Source: Rhizobium sp. AQ_MP (GTDB lineage Bacteria > Pseudomonadota > Alphaproteobacteria > Rhizobiales > Rhizobiaceae). Taken from it: a DNA stretch of 64,000 bases. Shown here one piece after another: positions 44,187 to 52,596 of this stretch. Below the pieces are notes generated by a model. It had not been told where the DNA came from and ran no database searches. It was given only the letters and a program-made list of their open reading frames with translations. The stretch covers positions 1 to 64,000 of the forward strand of contig NZ_JACJVI010000011.1 in assembly GCF_014237835.1 (NCBI RefSeq), in the 5' to 3' direction. The translations under genes were made by a program, and so were the position numbers. Numbering within the stretch: the stretch's first letter is position 1; each line of letters opens with the position of its first letter.

Positions 44187-44298
44187 CCCCTCATCCGCCC
44201 TTCGGGCACCTTCTCCCCGCAGGCGGGGAGAAGGCCGATCTGGCTGGCGTCGCGTGCCTCCCTCTCCACGCTTGCGGGGAGAGGGTAGGGTGAGGGGC
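44187..44298. repeat. Palindromic repeat, family B, copy 4
   Basis: CCCCTCATCCGCC with TTCGGGCACCTTCTCCCCGC, hairpin GGCGGGGAGAAGG, then CTCTCCACGCTTGCGGGGAGAG and GGTGAGGGGC. It lies in the 318-base gap between the glycosylase and Hsp70-like genes. Confidence 0.85.
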
Positions 44299-44328
44299 GC
44301 TTTGCATGTGACGTCTCTGTCGGATCAT

Positions 44329-44398
44329 CCCACCCCAGAGCCACGCTCCGACCCTCCGCATCAAGGGCAGGGTGACCTCACGCCACCCACTGGTCTAT
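44329..44398. repeat. Family-C repeat fragment
   Basis: CCCACCCCAGAG and CGACCCTCCGCATCAAGGGCAGGGTGAC match the ends of family C at 3508-3652. It overlaps the last seven codons and stop of the Hsp70-like gene at 44378, so the repeat again forms the 3' end of a gene. Confidence 0.6.
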
Positions 44399-45670
44399 GT
44401 CGTCGCGCTCGCCGATCAGGGCCAGTCCATGGGCGATGGAAACCAATTCGCCGCCGGTTTCGATGCGGCTGGCCTCGAAGCGGCGATGGAAGATGTCGCG
44501 CACGGCGGGCACGAAGGAGGTGCCGCCGGTGAGGAAGATCTTGTCGATGCTGGCGGCCTCCGTGTGGCTCGTCGAAAGCACCTCGTTAAGCGCCTGTTCC
44601 ATCCTCACCAGATCGTCTGCGATCCAGCTTTCGAAATCACGGCGCGTCACGCGCTTCTCACCGGCCTTTCCGAGCGGCGCGAAGCGGAAATCGGCCTCCT
44701 CGTGAGACGAAAGCGCCATCTTGGTCGCCGAGACGGCCTGGTAGAGCGGATAGCCCTCGTCATGGTCGATCAGGTCGATGAACAGTTCGAGCTTTTCCGG
44801 TTCTTCCGCCTGGCGCACCAGCGACTTGAGATCGGTGAATTCCTTCAGCGTCTTGAAGACTGAGAGCTGGTTCCAGCGCGAAAAGGCGAGATAGTAGTTG
44901 CTCGGCACGTCGAGCAGCTTGCCGAAACTCTTGAACTGGCTGCCCTTGCCGATTTCAGGGGCAACAAGCTGGTCGATGATGCGGGCATCGAACTGATCGC
45001 CGGCGATGCCCACACCCGAATGGCCGATCGGTGTCGCACTCAGCCTGCCGGCCTCGGTGGAAAAGCGGATCAGCGAAAAGTCGGTCGTACCACCGCCGAA
45101 GTCGGCGACCAGCACGGTCGCGTCCCGCTTCAGCGTACGGGCGAAGTAGAAGGCGGCTGCGACCGGCTCATAGACATAGTGGATCTCGGGAAAGCCAAGC
45201 CGTGTCAGGGCCTCGTTATAGCGGGTGACGGCGAGCGCCGGATCGGGGCTTGCACCGGCGAAATGCACCGGGCGCCCGGCAACGAGGCGCTTTGCCTCGC
45301 CCGGCCATCCATCGCCGGCATAGGCCTGCAGGCGCTTGAGGAACACCTCCATCAGGTCCTCGAACTGGAAGCGGCGGGCATGCACCAGCGTGCCCTGGAA
45401 GAGGGCGGAGGCTGCGAAGGTCTTGATCGACTGCAGGAAGCGGCAATCACCGGGATTGTCGATGAAGGTGCGGATGGCGGCCTGGCCGGCCTCGACCTTC
45501 AACGCGCCTGCACCGAGCTGCGGATCCTTCAGGAAGGAGAGCGCCGTGCGCATGCTGTCGGAGGTACCCGCTGAAGACGTGTAGGCAATCGACCGGGTCT
45601 CGTCGCCGCTTTCCGCAACGGCGATGACGGTGTTGGTCGTGCCGAAATCGAGCCCAAGCGCTTCAGCCAT
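44378..45670 (-). CDS. Hsp70-family protein, YegD-like
   Basis: This 430-residue ATPase has the actin-like fold motifs: LGLDFGTTNTVIAV (phosphate 1), VADFGGGTTDFSLIRF (phosphate 2) and FLTGGTSFVPAV (adenosine). HYVYEPVAAAFYFAR is the connecting helix. It stops where the substrate-binding domain of DnaK would begin, like E. coli YegD. Its client is unknown. AAGGGGG eight bases before the ATG at 45670 favours that start over one two codons earlier. Its last codons, ending QWVA, lie in a family-C repeat fragment. Confidence 0.87.
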   Translation of the reverse strand: MAEALGLDFGTTNTVIAVAESGDETRSIAYTSSAGTSDSMRTALSFLKDPQLGAGALKVEAGQAAIRTFIDNPGDCRFLQSIKTFAASALFQGTLVHARRFQFEDLMEVFLKRLQAYAGDGWPGEAKRLVAGRPVHFAGASPDPALAVTRYNEALTRLGFPEIHYVYEPVAAAFYFARTLKRDATVLVADFGGGTTDFSLIRFSTEAGRLSATPIGHSGVGIAGDQFDARIIDQLVAPEIGKGSQFKSFGKLLDVPSNYYLAFSRWNQLSVFKTLKEFTDLKSLVRQAEEPEKLELFIDLIDHDEGYPLYQAVSATKMALSSHEEADFRFAPLGKAGEKRVTRRDFESWIADDLVRMEQALNEVLSTSHTEAASIDKIFLTGGTSFVPAVRDIFHRRFEASRIETGGELVSIAHGLALIGERDDIDQWVA

Positions 45671-45810
45671 GGCCATCGCCCCCTTGTAGATATCTCTGGA
45701 ATGTCACTGAGAACCGGCGGGCCGGATGAATATGGACGCCCGCAGACAGAAAGAGGGCGCCTGATGCCACAGCGGCCGCCTCAGGGCAAGGGTGCAAATG
45801 GCGCGGGTCG

Positions 45811-46008
45811 TCAGCGGCGGCGTAGGCGGAAAAGTCCGAAGATCCCGACTGCAGCAAGGGCTGCGCCATAGAAGATCCACGGCGTCTGGTCGATCATGAA
45901 GCTGGAAGCGGGATAGGGGAAGTGACCCGAGCCCTGACCCATCCAGATAAAGCCGGTGAGAACGCACAATGCAAACAGCACTTGCAGGGCGACACGGACA
46001 GGCGACAT
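45811..46008 (-). CDS. Small two-helix membrane protein, unknown function
   Basis: This 65-residue protein has two membrane segments, VALQVLFALCVLTGFIWMG and PWIFYGAALAAVGIFGLF, and ends with RLRRR on the cytoplasmic side. GGGAGAG precedes the ATG at 46008. It stands alone upstream of the Hsp70-like gene. I cannot assign a function. Confidence 0.6.
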   Translation of the reverse strand: MSPVRVALQVLFALCVLTGFIWMGQGSGHFPYPASSFMIDQTPWIFYGAALAAVGIFGLFRLRRR

Positions 46009-46117
46009 CGGAACTCTCCCGGACAATCATACGCAGGCAGACGATCTTGCGTCTTTCATCCGCGATCAAGCGCCCCGCGCAAGGTCAATGGTCTGCCTGC
46101 CATCCGGAGAGTGCGCC

Positions 46118-46348
46118 TCAGACGTCCAGATAGGCGCGGGAGAGGAAGGCGTGGGGCGTCTCGAAGTCGAGAGGAGCCGGAGCCTCGTCTTCTGCAAATC
46201 GCGGCAACAACTGTCCGATGATCGCGCCCTGGACTGCGGAGCGCCCCTTGGTCGCGGGTAATCTGGGCGTCTCTGGATCGTCTTGCACCACATAGAGAGG
46301 TGCAAGAACGTCGAGGATCGTCCGGTCTTCATGTCCGGCTTCCGTCAT
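46118..46348 (-). CDS. Hypothetical 76-residue protein
   Basis: The sequence begins MTEAGHEDRTILDVLAPLYVV and has no membrane segment or motif I can name. The segment FETPHAFLSRAYLD near the C terminus is acidic and aromatic. The ribosome-binding site is weak (AGGGAG about 16 bases upstream). It could be a small conserved rhizobial protein. Support is limited to the open frame and to the absence of other genes on either strand here. Confidence 0.4.
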   Translation of the reverse strand: MTEAGHEDRTILDVLAPLYVVQDDPETPRLPATKGRSAVQGAIIGQLLPRFAEDEAPAPLDFETPHAFLSRAYLDV

Positions 46349-46483
46349 GGCGGGGAACTTTCATCTCCCTGTGAAACTGGTAACTGAATAGTCCCCGGAT
46401 ATTGCCAAGCCGTTCAATCATTTCCTTCAAATTTAGTGAAGCGGAACTTACGCATTGCGAGCGTGGATGGTTCCGTCTCCACT

Positions 46484-47269
46484 TCAGATCGATTTGGCCG
46501 CTCCACCGTCGACGCGCAACATCGTGCCGGTAATGTAGCTCGCCGGCTCCGAACACAGGAAGGCGGCCGCAGCGGCGAACTCCTCGACGCGACCGAGGCG
46601 CTGGGCGGGGATTGATTTGACCGATGCCGCACGCACCTCTTCCAGCGACTTGCCCTGGCGCTTGGCATTGGCGCCATCGAGCTCGTCGATGCGGTCCGTA
46701 TGGATACGGCCGGGCAGGATCATATTGGCGGTAACGCCATAAGAGGCGAGCTCGGCCGACAGGGTCTTGTTCCAGCCCACCAGCGCGCCGCGCAGGGTAT
46801 TGGAGAGCGCCAGGTTCGGGATCGGCTCGAACACGCCCGATGAGGCGACGGTGAGGATGCGGCCGAAGCCCTGCGTTTTCATCAGGGGCGCTAGCGCGTT
46901 GGTGAGCGTGATGACGCGCACGACCATGGACTGGAAGAAGGTGTAGAGCTTGTCCGCATCCATCTCCTCGACCGTGCCGGGCGTCGGACCACCGGTATTG
47001 TTGACGAGGATGTCGATGCCGCCCAGCGTGTGATGGACCGCGTGCAGCATCTGGTCGACGAAATGCGCGTCGGCGAGGTCGGCAACGACATAGTCTGCCT
47101 TGCCGCCTTTTGCGCGGATAGCTTCGACATTGGCCCTGAGCTTCTCCTCGGTCCGTCCGCAGATCAGGACATGGCAACCCTCGGCCGCGAGCGCCTTAGC
47201 GATGCCGAGGCCAAGCCCGCGCGAGGCAGCGAGCACCAGGGCGCGTTTGCCGGAAATGCCGAGATCCAT
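46484..47269 (-). CDS. SDR-family oxidoreductase without the canonical Tyr-Lys pair
   Basis: This 261-residue Rossmann-fold protein begins ISGKRALVLAASRGLGLGIAKAL, a nucleotide-binding motif with AAS where TGxxxGIG normally begins. VNNTGGP stands for NNAG. The catalytic Ser is in VASSGVFEP, but where YxxxK is expected it reads LALSNTLRG. This pattern belongs, as I recall, to a ketoacyl-reductase-like SDR subgroup that lacks the classical active site, so catalysis is uncertain. A C-terminal ITGTMLRVDGG is normal. AAGGAT precedes the ATG. It lies 92 bases downstream of the FAD-enzyme gene on the same strand. Confidence 0.82.
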   Translation of the reverse strand: MDLGISGKRALVLAASRGLGLGIAKALAAEGCHVLICGRTEEKLRANVEAIRAKGGKADYVVADLADAHFVDQMLHAVHHTLGGIDILVNNTGGPTPGTVEEMDADKLYTFFQSMVVRVITLTNALAPLMKTQGFGRILTVASSGVFEPIPNLALSNTLRGALVGWNKTLSAELASYGVTANMILPGRIHTDRIDELDGANAKRQGKSLEEVRAASVKSIPAQRLGRVEEFAAAAAFLCSEPASYITGTMLRVDGGAAKSI

Positions 47270-47361
47270 GGGGAAATCCTTTCGTGAAGTGAAATCTGTC
47301 GATGCAGTCTATCGCCGGCTGGCCCGGACCGATAGCCCGACCAAACGCCGATGAACCGGTT

Positions 47362-48765
47362 TCAGAACGGCACCTTGCCGGGATTGAACAGGTGCTTCGG
47401 GTCGAGCAGGGTTTTGATCTGCCGGGCGAGTGACTGTTTCACCGGATCGACATGGGCAAGATAGGCCGAGCGCTTTTCGAGCCCGACACCGTGCTCGGCG
47501 GAAAAGCTTCCGCCGGAGCCAGTGATCCCGGCATAGACGGCTGTCTCGACCTTCGCCTTCAGGTCCGAGGGCAGGGGGCCCGGTTCCGCCACCGCGATGT
47601 GCAGGTTGCCATCTGCGATGTGGCCATAGACATAGGCATCGAATCCTGCGCCGATGGCCGCCAACCGCGCCATAAGCCCGCTGACATAATCATCGACGGC
47701 CGAGGGAGGCATGGATACGTCAAACGAGGGCGCATGGGGATAGCGGGCGAAATAGAAGCCCGAATCCTCGCGCAGATCCCAGAAGCGGCGCGCCTGATCG
47801 GAGGATTGGGCAACGATCCCGCCTTTGAGCTCGGTCGCCTCCCAGAGATCGCCAAGCGCCTCTTCCAGCAACGTCATTGCGGCTTCGCCGCTTTCGCCGG
47901 AAACTTCCATAAGCAGGATCGCTGCGTCCGGCTCAAGCCACGAAAGGTCGAAACCTTTCAGGGCTGCGTGATCCCTTACGTAGCGCGGCCACATCATTTC
48001 GGCGGCTTCCAGCAGAAGTACCGGATGCCCGCGCAGCCGGGCGGCCACCTGCAGCGCACGGGCGGCATTCGGCACGCCGAGAAGCGCCACGGCGCGATGC
48101 GGCCTGATTGGCTCGACCTTCATCACGACACGGGTGACGAATCCGAAAGCGCCTTCGCCGCCGATCAGCAGCTGCTTGAGATCCGGCCCGGCGGAGACCT
48201 TCACCACCCGCGTCATGTCGGAGAAGATCTCGCCGGAGGGCAGGACGGCTTCGAGGCCGAGGATCTGGTGGCGCATCACGCCGTTGCGAAAGGCAAGGAT
48301 GCCGCCGGCATTGGTCGACACCATGCCGCCAATCGTGGCCGAGCCACGCGAGCCGAGATCGATGCTGGTGGTGAGGCCATGGGGCTGGAGTGCTGCCTGC
48401 AGGGCCTCGAGCGTCACGCCGGCTTCGATCTCGACGGTCTCCTCGTCCGCATGGATGGCGAGCACGCGGTTGAGCCGGGCGCTGGACAGGATCACCTGGC
48501 CGGCATGGCTGACGCCGCCGCCGACAAGCCCGCTCATCCCGCCATGCGGCACGATGGCCACCCGATTGTCCTGGCACCAGGACACCAGGGCTGCGGCCGC
48601 CTCGGTCGAGGCCGGCTGCGCCATCACGCCGGCATCGAGGTTGCCGGCATCTTCGCCGGGATGGCGGCCGGCAAGCGCCCCCGGGCCAAGGATGCGAAGA
48701 TCCGGATGCAGCCCGTCAAGCGCTTGGGCGAGGTCGAGGGGCGAGAAGGTCGGGAGCGAAGACAT
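47362..48765 (-). CDS. FAD-linked oxidase, GlcD/D-lactate dehydrogenase-like
   Basis: This 467-residue flavoprotein has the VAO-type FAD-binding domain (RVAIVPHGGMSGLVGGGV, GLTTSIDLGSRGSATIGGMVSTNAGG) and the C-terminal FAD-oxidase domain (VYGHIADGNLHIAV, SAEHGVGLEKRSAYL, LLDPKHLFNPGKV). The two conserved histidines near the metal site are present. The family oxidises D-2-hydroxy acids such as D-lactate, glycolate or D-2-hydroxyglutarate. The adjacent SDR and hydroxyacid dehydrogenase-like genes suggest a short hydroxyacid pathway. The substrate cannot be decided. Confidence 0.88.
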   Translation of the reverse strand: MSSLPTFSPLDLAQALDGLHPDLRILGPGALAGRHPGEDAGNLDAGVMAQPASTEAAAALVSWCQDNRVAIVPHGGMSGLVGGGVSHAGQVILSSARLNRVLAIHADEETVEIEAGVTLEALQAALQPHGLTTSIDLGSRGSATIGGMVSTNAGGILAFRNGVMRHQILGLEAVLPSGEIFSDMTRVVKVSAGPDLKQLLIGGEGAFGFVTRVVMKVEPIRPHRAVALLGVPNAARALQVAARLRGHPVLLLEAAEMMWPRYVRDHAALKGFDLSWLEPDAAILLMEVSGESGEAAMTLLEEALGDLWEATELKGGIVAQSSDQARRFWDLREDSGFYFARYPHAPSFDVSMPPSAVDDYVSGLMARLAAIGAGFDAYVYGHIADGNLHIAVAEPGPLPSDLKAKVETAVYAGITGSGGSFSAEHGVGLEKRSAYLAHVDPVKQSLARQIKTLLDPKHLFNPGKVPF

Positions 48766-48855
48766 CGGGGCAAACCTGATCTGTTTGCGGCTTTTTTGCC
48801 GGAAAATCCGGTCGCCGCAAGCCGCCCCGGGGCTATTCCCGACTTCTCCAGGCTC

Positions 48856-49767
48856 TTAGAGCTCTGCGGGAAACCCGGGCGCGCGCAAATCAGTGCCCAC
48901 AGCGTCTTCCAGGAGCTTCACCACCTGCGACGACCAGGCGTCGCCGCCATAGGCTGACCGGGCGCGGATGAAGGTCTGCAGCGCATGGGACGCAAGGTCG
49001 AGCGGCACGCCGAATTCGCGACCGAAGCCCAGCGCAAAGCCGAGGTCCTTCACCGCGAGGTCCATGGTGAAGTTGATGTTGTAGCTGCCGTTGAGGATGA
49101 CCTGGCCTTCCGTCTCGTGCACGAAACTGTTGCCCGAGGAGGCCTTGATGATGTGGAAGGCATCGGTGAGGTCGATGCCGCCCTTCTTCGCCAGCATCAA
49201 TGCCTCGCCTGTCGCGATCAGGTGGATGAAGGCAAGCATGTTGGTGATCACCTTGATCACGGCCGCCTTGCCGAGCGGTCCGGCGCGAAAAATCTGCTTG
49301 CCCATGGCCTGGAACGCCGGGAGATGCAGGTCGTAGAGGTCTTGGTCCCCGCCAATGATGACGGTGATCTCGCCGGAGGCGGCAAGATGCACCCCGCCGG
49401 TGACGGGCGCTTCGAGCATGCGCACGCCGGCATCTGCCGCGATCTTGCCGAGACGCAGGACTTCCTGCTCGTCGAGCGTGCTCATCTCGATCCAGGTGGC
49501 ACCGGGTTTGAGGCCTTTCAGAATGCCGCGCTCGCCGGTCAGCACCCGTTCGCTGACCTTCGGAGAGGGCAGACAGGTGATGACGGCATCGGCGGCCTCG
49601 GCCACGGCCTGGGGATCGGCGGCAAACCGGGCGCCGCCGGCCACCAGTTCCCTAGCATTGTCGGGATCGAGGTCATGGACCACGACGGTGAAGCCGGCCC
49701 TCACCAGACTGCCGGCAAGATGGCGGCCGAGATGGCCAAGCCCGATGAAACCATAAGTGAGTACCAT
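48856..49767 (-). CDS. NAD(P)-dependent beta-hydroxyacid dehydrogenase-like protein
   Basis: This 303-residue protein has an N-terminal Rossmann motif (YGFIGLGHLGRHLAGSLV), the family substrate motif MLEAPVTGGVHLAASGEITVIIGG and the catalytic Lys in GKAAVIKVITNMLAF, where GxxxxxKxxxN is typical of 3-hydroxyisobutyrate and related dehydrogenases. The ATG at 49767 is the start that begins the Rossmann fold; the frame continues upstream without homology. A role in valine or hydroxyacid breakdown would fit the neighbouring ETF-ubiquinone oxidoreductase, but the substrate is not shown. Confidence 0.85.
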   Translation of the reverse strand: MVLTYGFIGLGHLGRHLAGSLVRAGFTVVVHDLDPDNARELVAGGARFAADPQAVAEAADAVITCLPSPKVSERVLTGERGILKGLKPGATWIEMSTLDEQEVLRLGKIAADAGVRMLEAPVTGGVHLAASGEITVIIGGDQDLYDLHLPAFQAMGKQIFRAGPLGKAAVIKVITNMLAFIHLIATGEALMLAKKGGIDLTDAFHIIKASSGNSFVHETEGQVILNGSYNINFTMDLAVKDLGFALGFGREFGVPLDLASHALQTFIRARSAYGGDAWSSQVVKLLEDAVGTDLRAPGFPAEL

Positions 49768-49946
49768 GTCGTCTTGTCCCCTGCTTTCGTTTTGGCAGAG
49801 ACTGCGACAAAGCGCAGAAGGGTTCAAAGACAGATTTTGGCCTGCGACAGGATTTGGCGCAGGCGGAACAGGGGGCGGCACTTTTCGTTGGAGGGAGGCG
49901 ATGTTCGGCCAGCGGAGAATGCGATGACCGCGGCGTAATCGTCGCA

Positions 49947-49975
49947 TTGACCCTTACGTACACGTAAGATATTCT
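49947..49975 (+). promoter_or_regulatory. Regulated promoter of the ETF-QO gene with an operator-like palindrome
   Basis: TTGACC at 49947-49952 and TATTCT at 49970-49975 have 17 bases between them. CTTACGTACACGTAAG, a seven-base inverted repeat around two bases, fills the spacer at 49953-49968. This geometry suits a regulator that binds between the promoter elements, such as MerR-type (LiuR-like) or TetR-type repressors of fatty-acid or branched-chain amino-acid breakdown. The start codon is 91 bases downstream. Confidence 0.65.
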
Positions 49976-50066
49976 TGCACTTCACACCGCCCCGCCGGAA
50001 TTTGCGCCTTGGCGCGTCGCGCTTCGGCTCGACAATCCGGTTGGGTTTTGTCAAGGAGGAGGGCGG

Positions 50067-51758
50067 ATGGGACCGCCTGATGAGGAAATGACGATGAGCA
50101 CGGATATGGAACTGCCTGAACGCGAAAGCATGGAATTCGACGTCGTGATCGTGGGCGCAGGCCCGGCCGGTCTCTCGGCAGCGATCCGGCTGAAACAGGT
50201 CAATCCGGATCTGACCGTCGTCGTGCTGGAAAAGGGTGCTGAAGTCGGCGCGCATATCCTCTCCGGTGCCGTGGTCGATCCGATCGGCATCGACCGGTTG
50301 ATCCCGGGCTGGCGCGAAGAGGCCGATCACCCCTTCAAGACGCCGGTCACCGACGACCAGTTCCTCTTCCTCGGCCCTGCCGGTTCAGTTCGTCTGCCGA
50401 ATGCCCTGATGCCGCCGCTGATGAACAACCACGGCAACTATATCGTGTCTCTCGGCAATGTCTGTCGCTGGCTGGGCAGCCATGCAGAAGCGCTGGGCGT
50501 CGAGATCTATCCGGGCTTTGCCGCTTCCGAAGTGCTCTACAACGACGAAGGCGCGGTGATCGGTGTTGCCACAGGCGACATGGGCATCGAGAAGAACGGC
50601 GAGCCGGGGCCGAACTACACCCGCGGCATGGCGCTGCTTGGCAAATATGTGCTGATCTCGGAAGGTGTTCGCGGGTCGCTCGCCAAGCAGCTGATCGCCA
50701 AGTTCGATCTCGCCCGCGAGAGCGATGTGCAGAAATACGGCATCGGCCTCAAGGAGCTCTGGCAGGTCAAGCCCGAGCACCACAAGCCGGGCCTCGTGCA
50801 GCACTCCTTCGGCTGGCCTCTCGGCATGAAGACCGGCGGCGGCTCCTTCCTCTATCACCTTGAAGACAACATGGTCGCCGTCGGCTTCGTCGTGCACCTC
50901 AACTACAAGAACCCCTATCTCTTCCCCTTCGAGGAATTCCAGCGTTTCAAGACCCATCCGGCGATCGCCAAGACCTTCGAGGGCGGCAAGCGCCTCTCCT
51001 ATGGTGCCCGTGCCATCACCGAAGGCGGCTACCAGTCCGTGCCGAAGCTCTCTTTCCCGGGCGGCGCGCTGATCGGCTGTTCCGCCGGTCTCGTCAACGT
51101 TCCCCGCATCAAGGGCAGCCACAACGCCGTGCTCTCGGGCATGCTGGCAGCCGAGAAGATCGCCGATGCGATCGCCGCCGGCCGCGCCAATGACGAGCCG
51201 ATCGAGATCGAGAACGAATGGCGTTCGACCGATATCGGCAAGGACCTGAAGCGGGTGCGCAACGTCAAGCCGCTGTGGTCGAAGCTCGGCACGGCGCTCG
51301 GTGTGGCGCTCGGCGGCATCGACATGTGGATCAACCAGATCTTTGGCTTCTCCTTCTTCGGCACCCTGAAGCATGGCAAGACGGATGCGGAATCCCTGGA
51401 ACCTGCCGCCCAGCACAAGCCGATCGCCTATCCGAAGCCCGATGGCGTGCTGACCTTCGACCGTCTGTCCTCGGTCTTCCTCTCCAACACCAACCACGAG
51501 GAAGACCAGCCGGTCCACCTCAAGGTCAAGGACATGGACCTGCAGAAGCGTTCCGAACTCGGCGTCTATGCCGGGCCATCGACCCGCTACTGTCCTGCAG
51601 GCGTCTATGAATGGGTGGAGAAGGAGGGCGAACAGACTTTCGTGATCAACGCCCAGAACTGCGTCCACTGCAAGACCTGCGACATCAAGGACCCGAACCA
51701 GAACATCAACTGGGTCCCGCCACAAGGCGGCGAAGGACCGGTCTATCCGAACATGTGA
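50067..51758 (+). CDS. Electron-transfer flavoprotein-ubiquinone oxidoreductase
   Basis: This 563-residue enzyme has the FAD motif DVVIVGAGPAGLSAAIRL near residues 27-44 and, at the C terminus, the 4Fe-4S cysteines in TRYCPAGVYEW and QNCVHCKTCDIKDPNQNINW. The monotopic membrane-binding part and the ubiquinone site lie between. It passes electrons from acyl-CoA and other dehydrogenases through ETF to ubiquinone. AAGGAGG seven bases before the ATG at 50067 supports this start; an ATG at 50094 is possible. It has its own promoter and terminator. Confidence 0.94.
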   Translation: MGPPDEEMTMSTDMELPERESMEFDVVIVGAGPAGLSAAIRLKQVNPDLTVVVLEKGAEVGAHILSGAVVDPIGIDRLIPGWREEADHPFKTPVTDDQFLFLGPAGSVRLPNALMPPLMNNHGNYIVSLGNVCRWLGSHAEALGVEIYPGFAASEVLYNDEGAVIGVATGDMGIEKNGEPGPNYTRGMALLGKYVLISEGVRGSLAKQLIAKFDLARESDVQKYGIGLKELWQVKPEHHKPGLVQHSFGWPLGMKTGGGSFLYHLEDNMVAVGFVVHLNYKNPYLFPFEEFQRFKTHPAIAKTFEGGKRLSYGARAITEGGYQSVPKLSFPGGALIGCSAGLVNVPRIKGSHNAVLSGMLAAEKIADAIAAGRANDEPIEIENEWRSTDIGKDLKRVRNVKPLWSKLGTALGVALGGIDMWINQIFGFSFFGTLKHGKTDAESLEPAAQHKPIAYPKPDGVLTFDRLSSVFLSNTNHEEDQPVHLKVKDMDLQKRSELGVYAGPSTRYCPAGVYEWVEKEGEQTFVINAQNCVHCKTCDIKDPNQNINWVPPQGGEGPVYPNM

Positions 51759-51763
51759 GGGTC

Positions 51764-51790
51764 AAGGGCGGTCGAGAGGCCGCCCTTTTT
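51764..51790 (+). terminator. Intrinsic terminator after the ETF-QO gene
   Basis: AAGGGCGG / CCGCCCTT stem with an eight-base loop and a run of five T at 51786-51790. It begins five bases after the stop. Confidence 0.88.
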
Positions 51791-51844
51791 GCATCTCAAG
51801 GACCTAGGGAGCTGACAGCATTGTGGGGCGTGCTCGTCTGAGCG

Positions 51845-52219
51845 CTAGTGCAGCAACACGGGCGCAGTGACCCCGAAGGTCTCGGCAATGCGATAAAGCC
51901 TCCTGTCGCGAGTCCAAAGCCGATCAGAGCCAGAAATCATAACGGACGCCAGTAGATGAGCGTCGACATAACCAATGCCAGTCCCAAAAAGCTTTCGGCT
52001 TCTGATGAGATGGCGAACCTCACCATCGTCTGCGCGCGCAATGACGGGGAGATCAGAGAGCATCTTCATGATGTCGTCGTAGCGCGGGATATGCCCGAGC
52101 GACAGTTCGCCGATGACAAAGGGGTGAATCACGATCTTTTCGTTTTCCAATAACTCCTGAAGCCTTGGGTCGTTCGACCGGAAGTGATCGATCCAGATGG
52201 AGCTGTCGGCCAGGATCAT
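51845..52219 (-). CDS. vapC: VapC-type PIN-domain toxin (second module)
   Basis: This 124-residue PIN protein has all four acidic positions: Asp in MILADSSIWIDHF, Glu in FVIGELSLG, Asp in GYVDAHLLAS and Asp in LWTRDRRL. The SSxWIDHF start and the HIPR-type loop after the Glu are typical of a common VapC group. It would cut tRNA or rRNA if not held by its antitoxin. Its ATG overlaps the antitoxin stop by four bases. It is intact and unrelated in detail to the VapC in the GTA region. Confidence 0.9.
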   Translation of the reverse strand: MILADSSIWIDHFRSNDPRLQELLENEKIVIHPFVIGELSLGHIPRYDDIMKMLSDLPVIARADDGEVRHLIRSRKLFGTGIGYVDAHLLASVMISGSDRLWTRDRRLYRIAETFGVTAPVLLH

Positions 52220-52422
52220 TCGGGCTCGACCGGATCAAAACGCCGGCGCGGCGGAGCAACCAGATCGGGAGCACTGCCACCAAGGCGCGCCAGTCGTCGC
52301 GCGGCTTCGCGTTGTACGAGGGATTGTAGCGCGACGCGCAAGAGCGTGGGAATTTCATCAATGCCGGTGTATTCCCTAGCATCGGCAAGCAGCGCGTCGT
52401 CGATTTCGATTTCAACTCGCAT
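52216..52422 (-). CDS. vapB: VapB-type antitoxin (second module)
   Basis: This 68-residue antitoxin starts MRVEIEIDDALLADAREYTG, the ribbon-helix-helix-like start of the DUF2191 VapB group, followed by TLLRVALQSLVQREAARRLARLGG and a C-terminal toxin-binding tail rich in Arg and Pro. AGGAG eight bases before the ATG at 52422 decides the start; a TTG at 52428 is too close. The pair stands between a terminator and a CtrA-type box. Confidence 0.87.
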   Translation of the reverse strand: MRVEIEIDDALLADAREYTGIDEIPTLLRVALQSLVQREAARRLARLGGSAPDLVAPPRRRFDPVEPE

Positions 52423-52527
52423 TTTCAAGTCTCCTGCGGGCGAAACATAACATTGCTATATCTGGGCATCAATCTGGCTCTGCTTCCGCCTCATCCTCGC
52501 CACGGATCTTAACGCCCGCCCCAGGAT

Positions 52528-52543
52528 TTAACCCGTCATTAAC
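52528..52543 (+). promoter_or_regulatory. CtrA-type box upstream of the L,D-transpeptidase gene
   Basis: TTAACCCGTCATTAAC is an exact TTAA-N7-TTAAC full site for CtrA, the cell-cycle master regulator of alphaproteobacteria. It ends 53 bases before the start codon. I found no other full TTAA-N7-TTAA site near a gene start in the window. An extra TTAAC half-site lies about 20 bases upstream. Confidence 0.65.
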
Positions 52544-52596
52544 CATAAATTCCTAGGCTCCTCGGCATCGAATCGCATCCCGAGGACGCCTGAATC

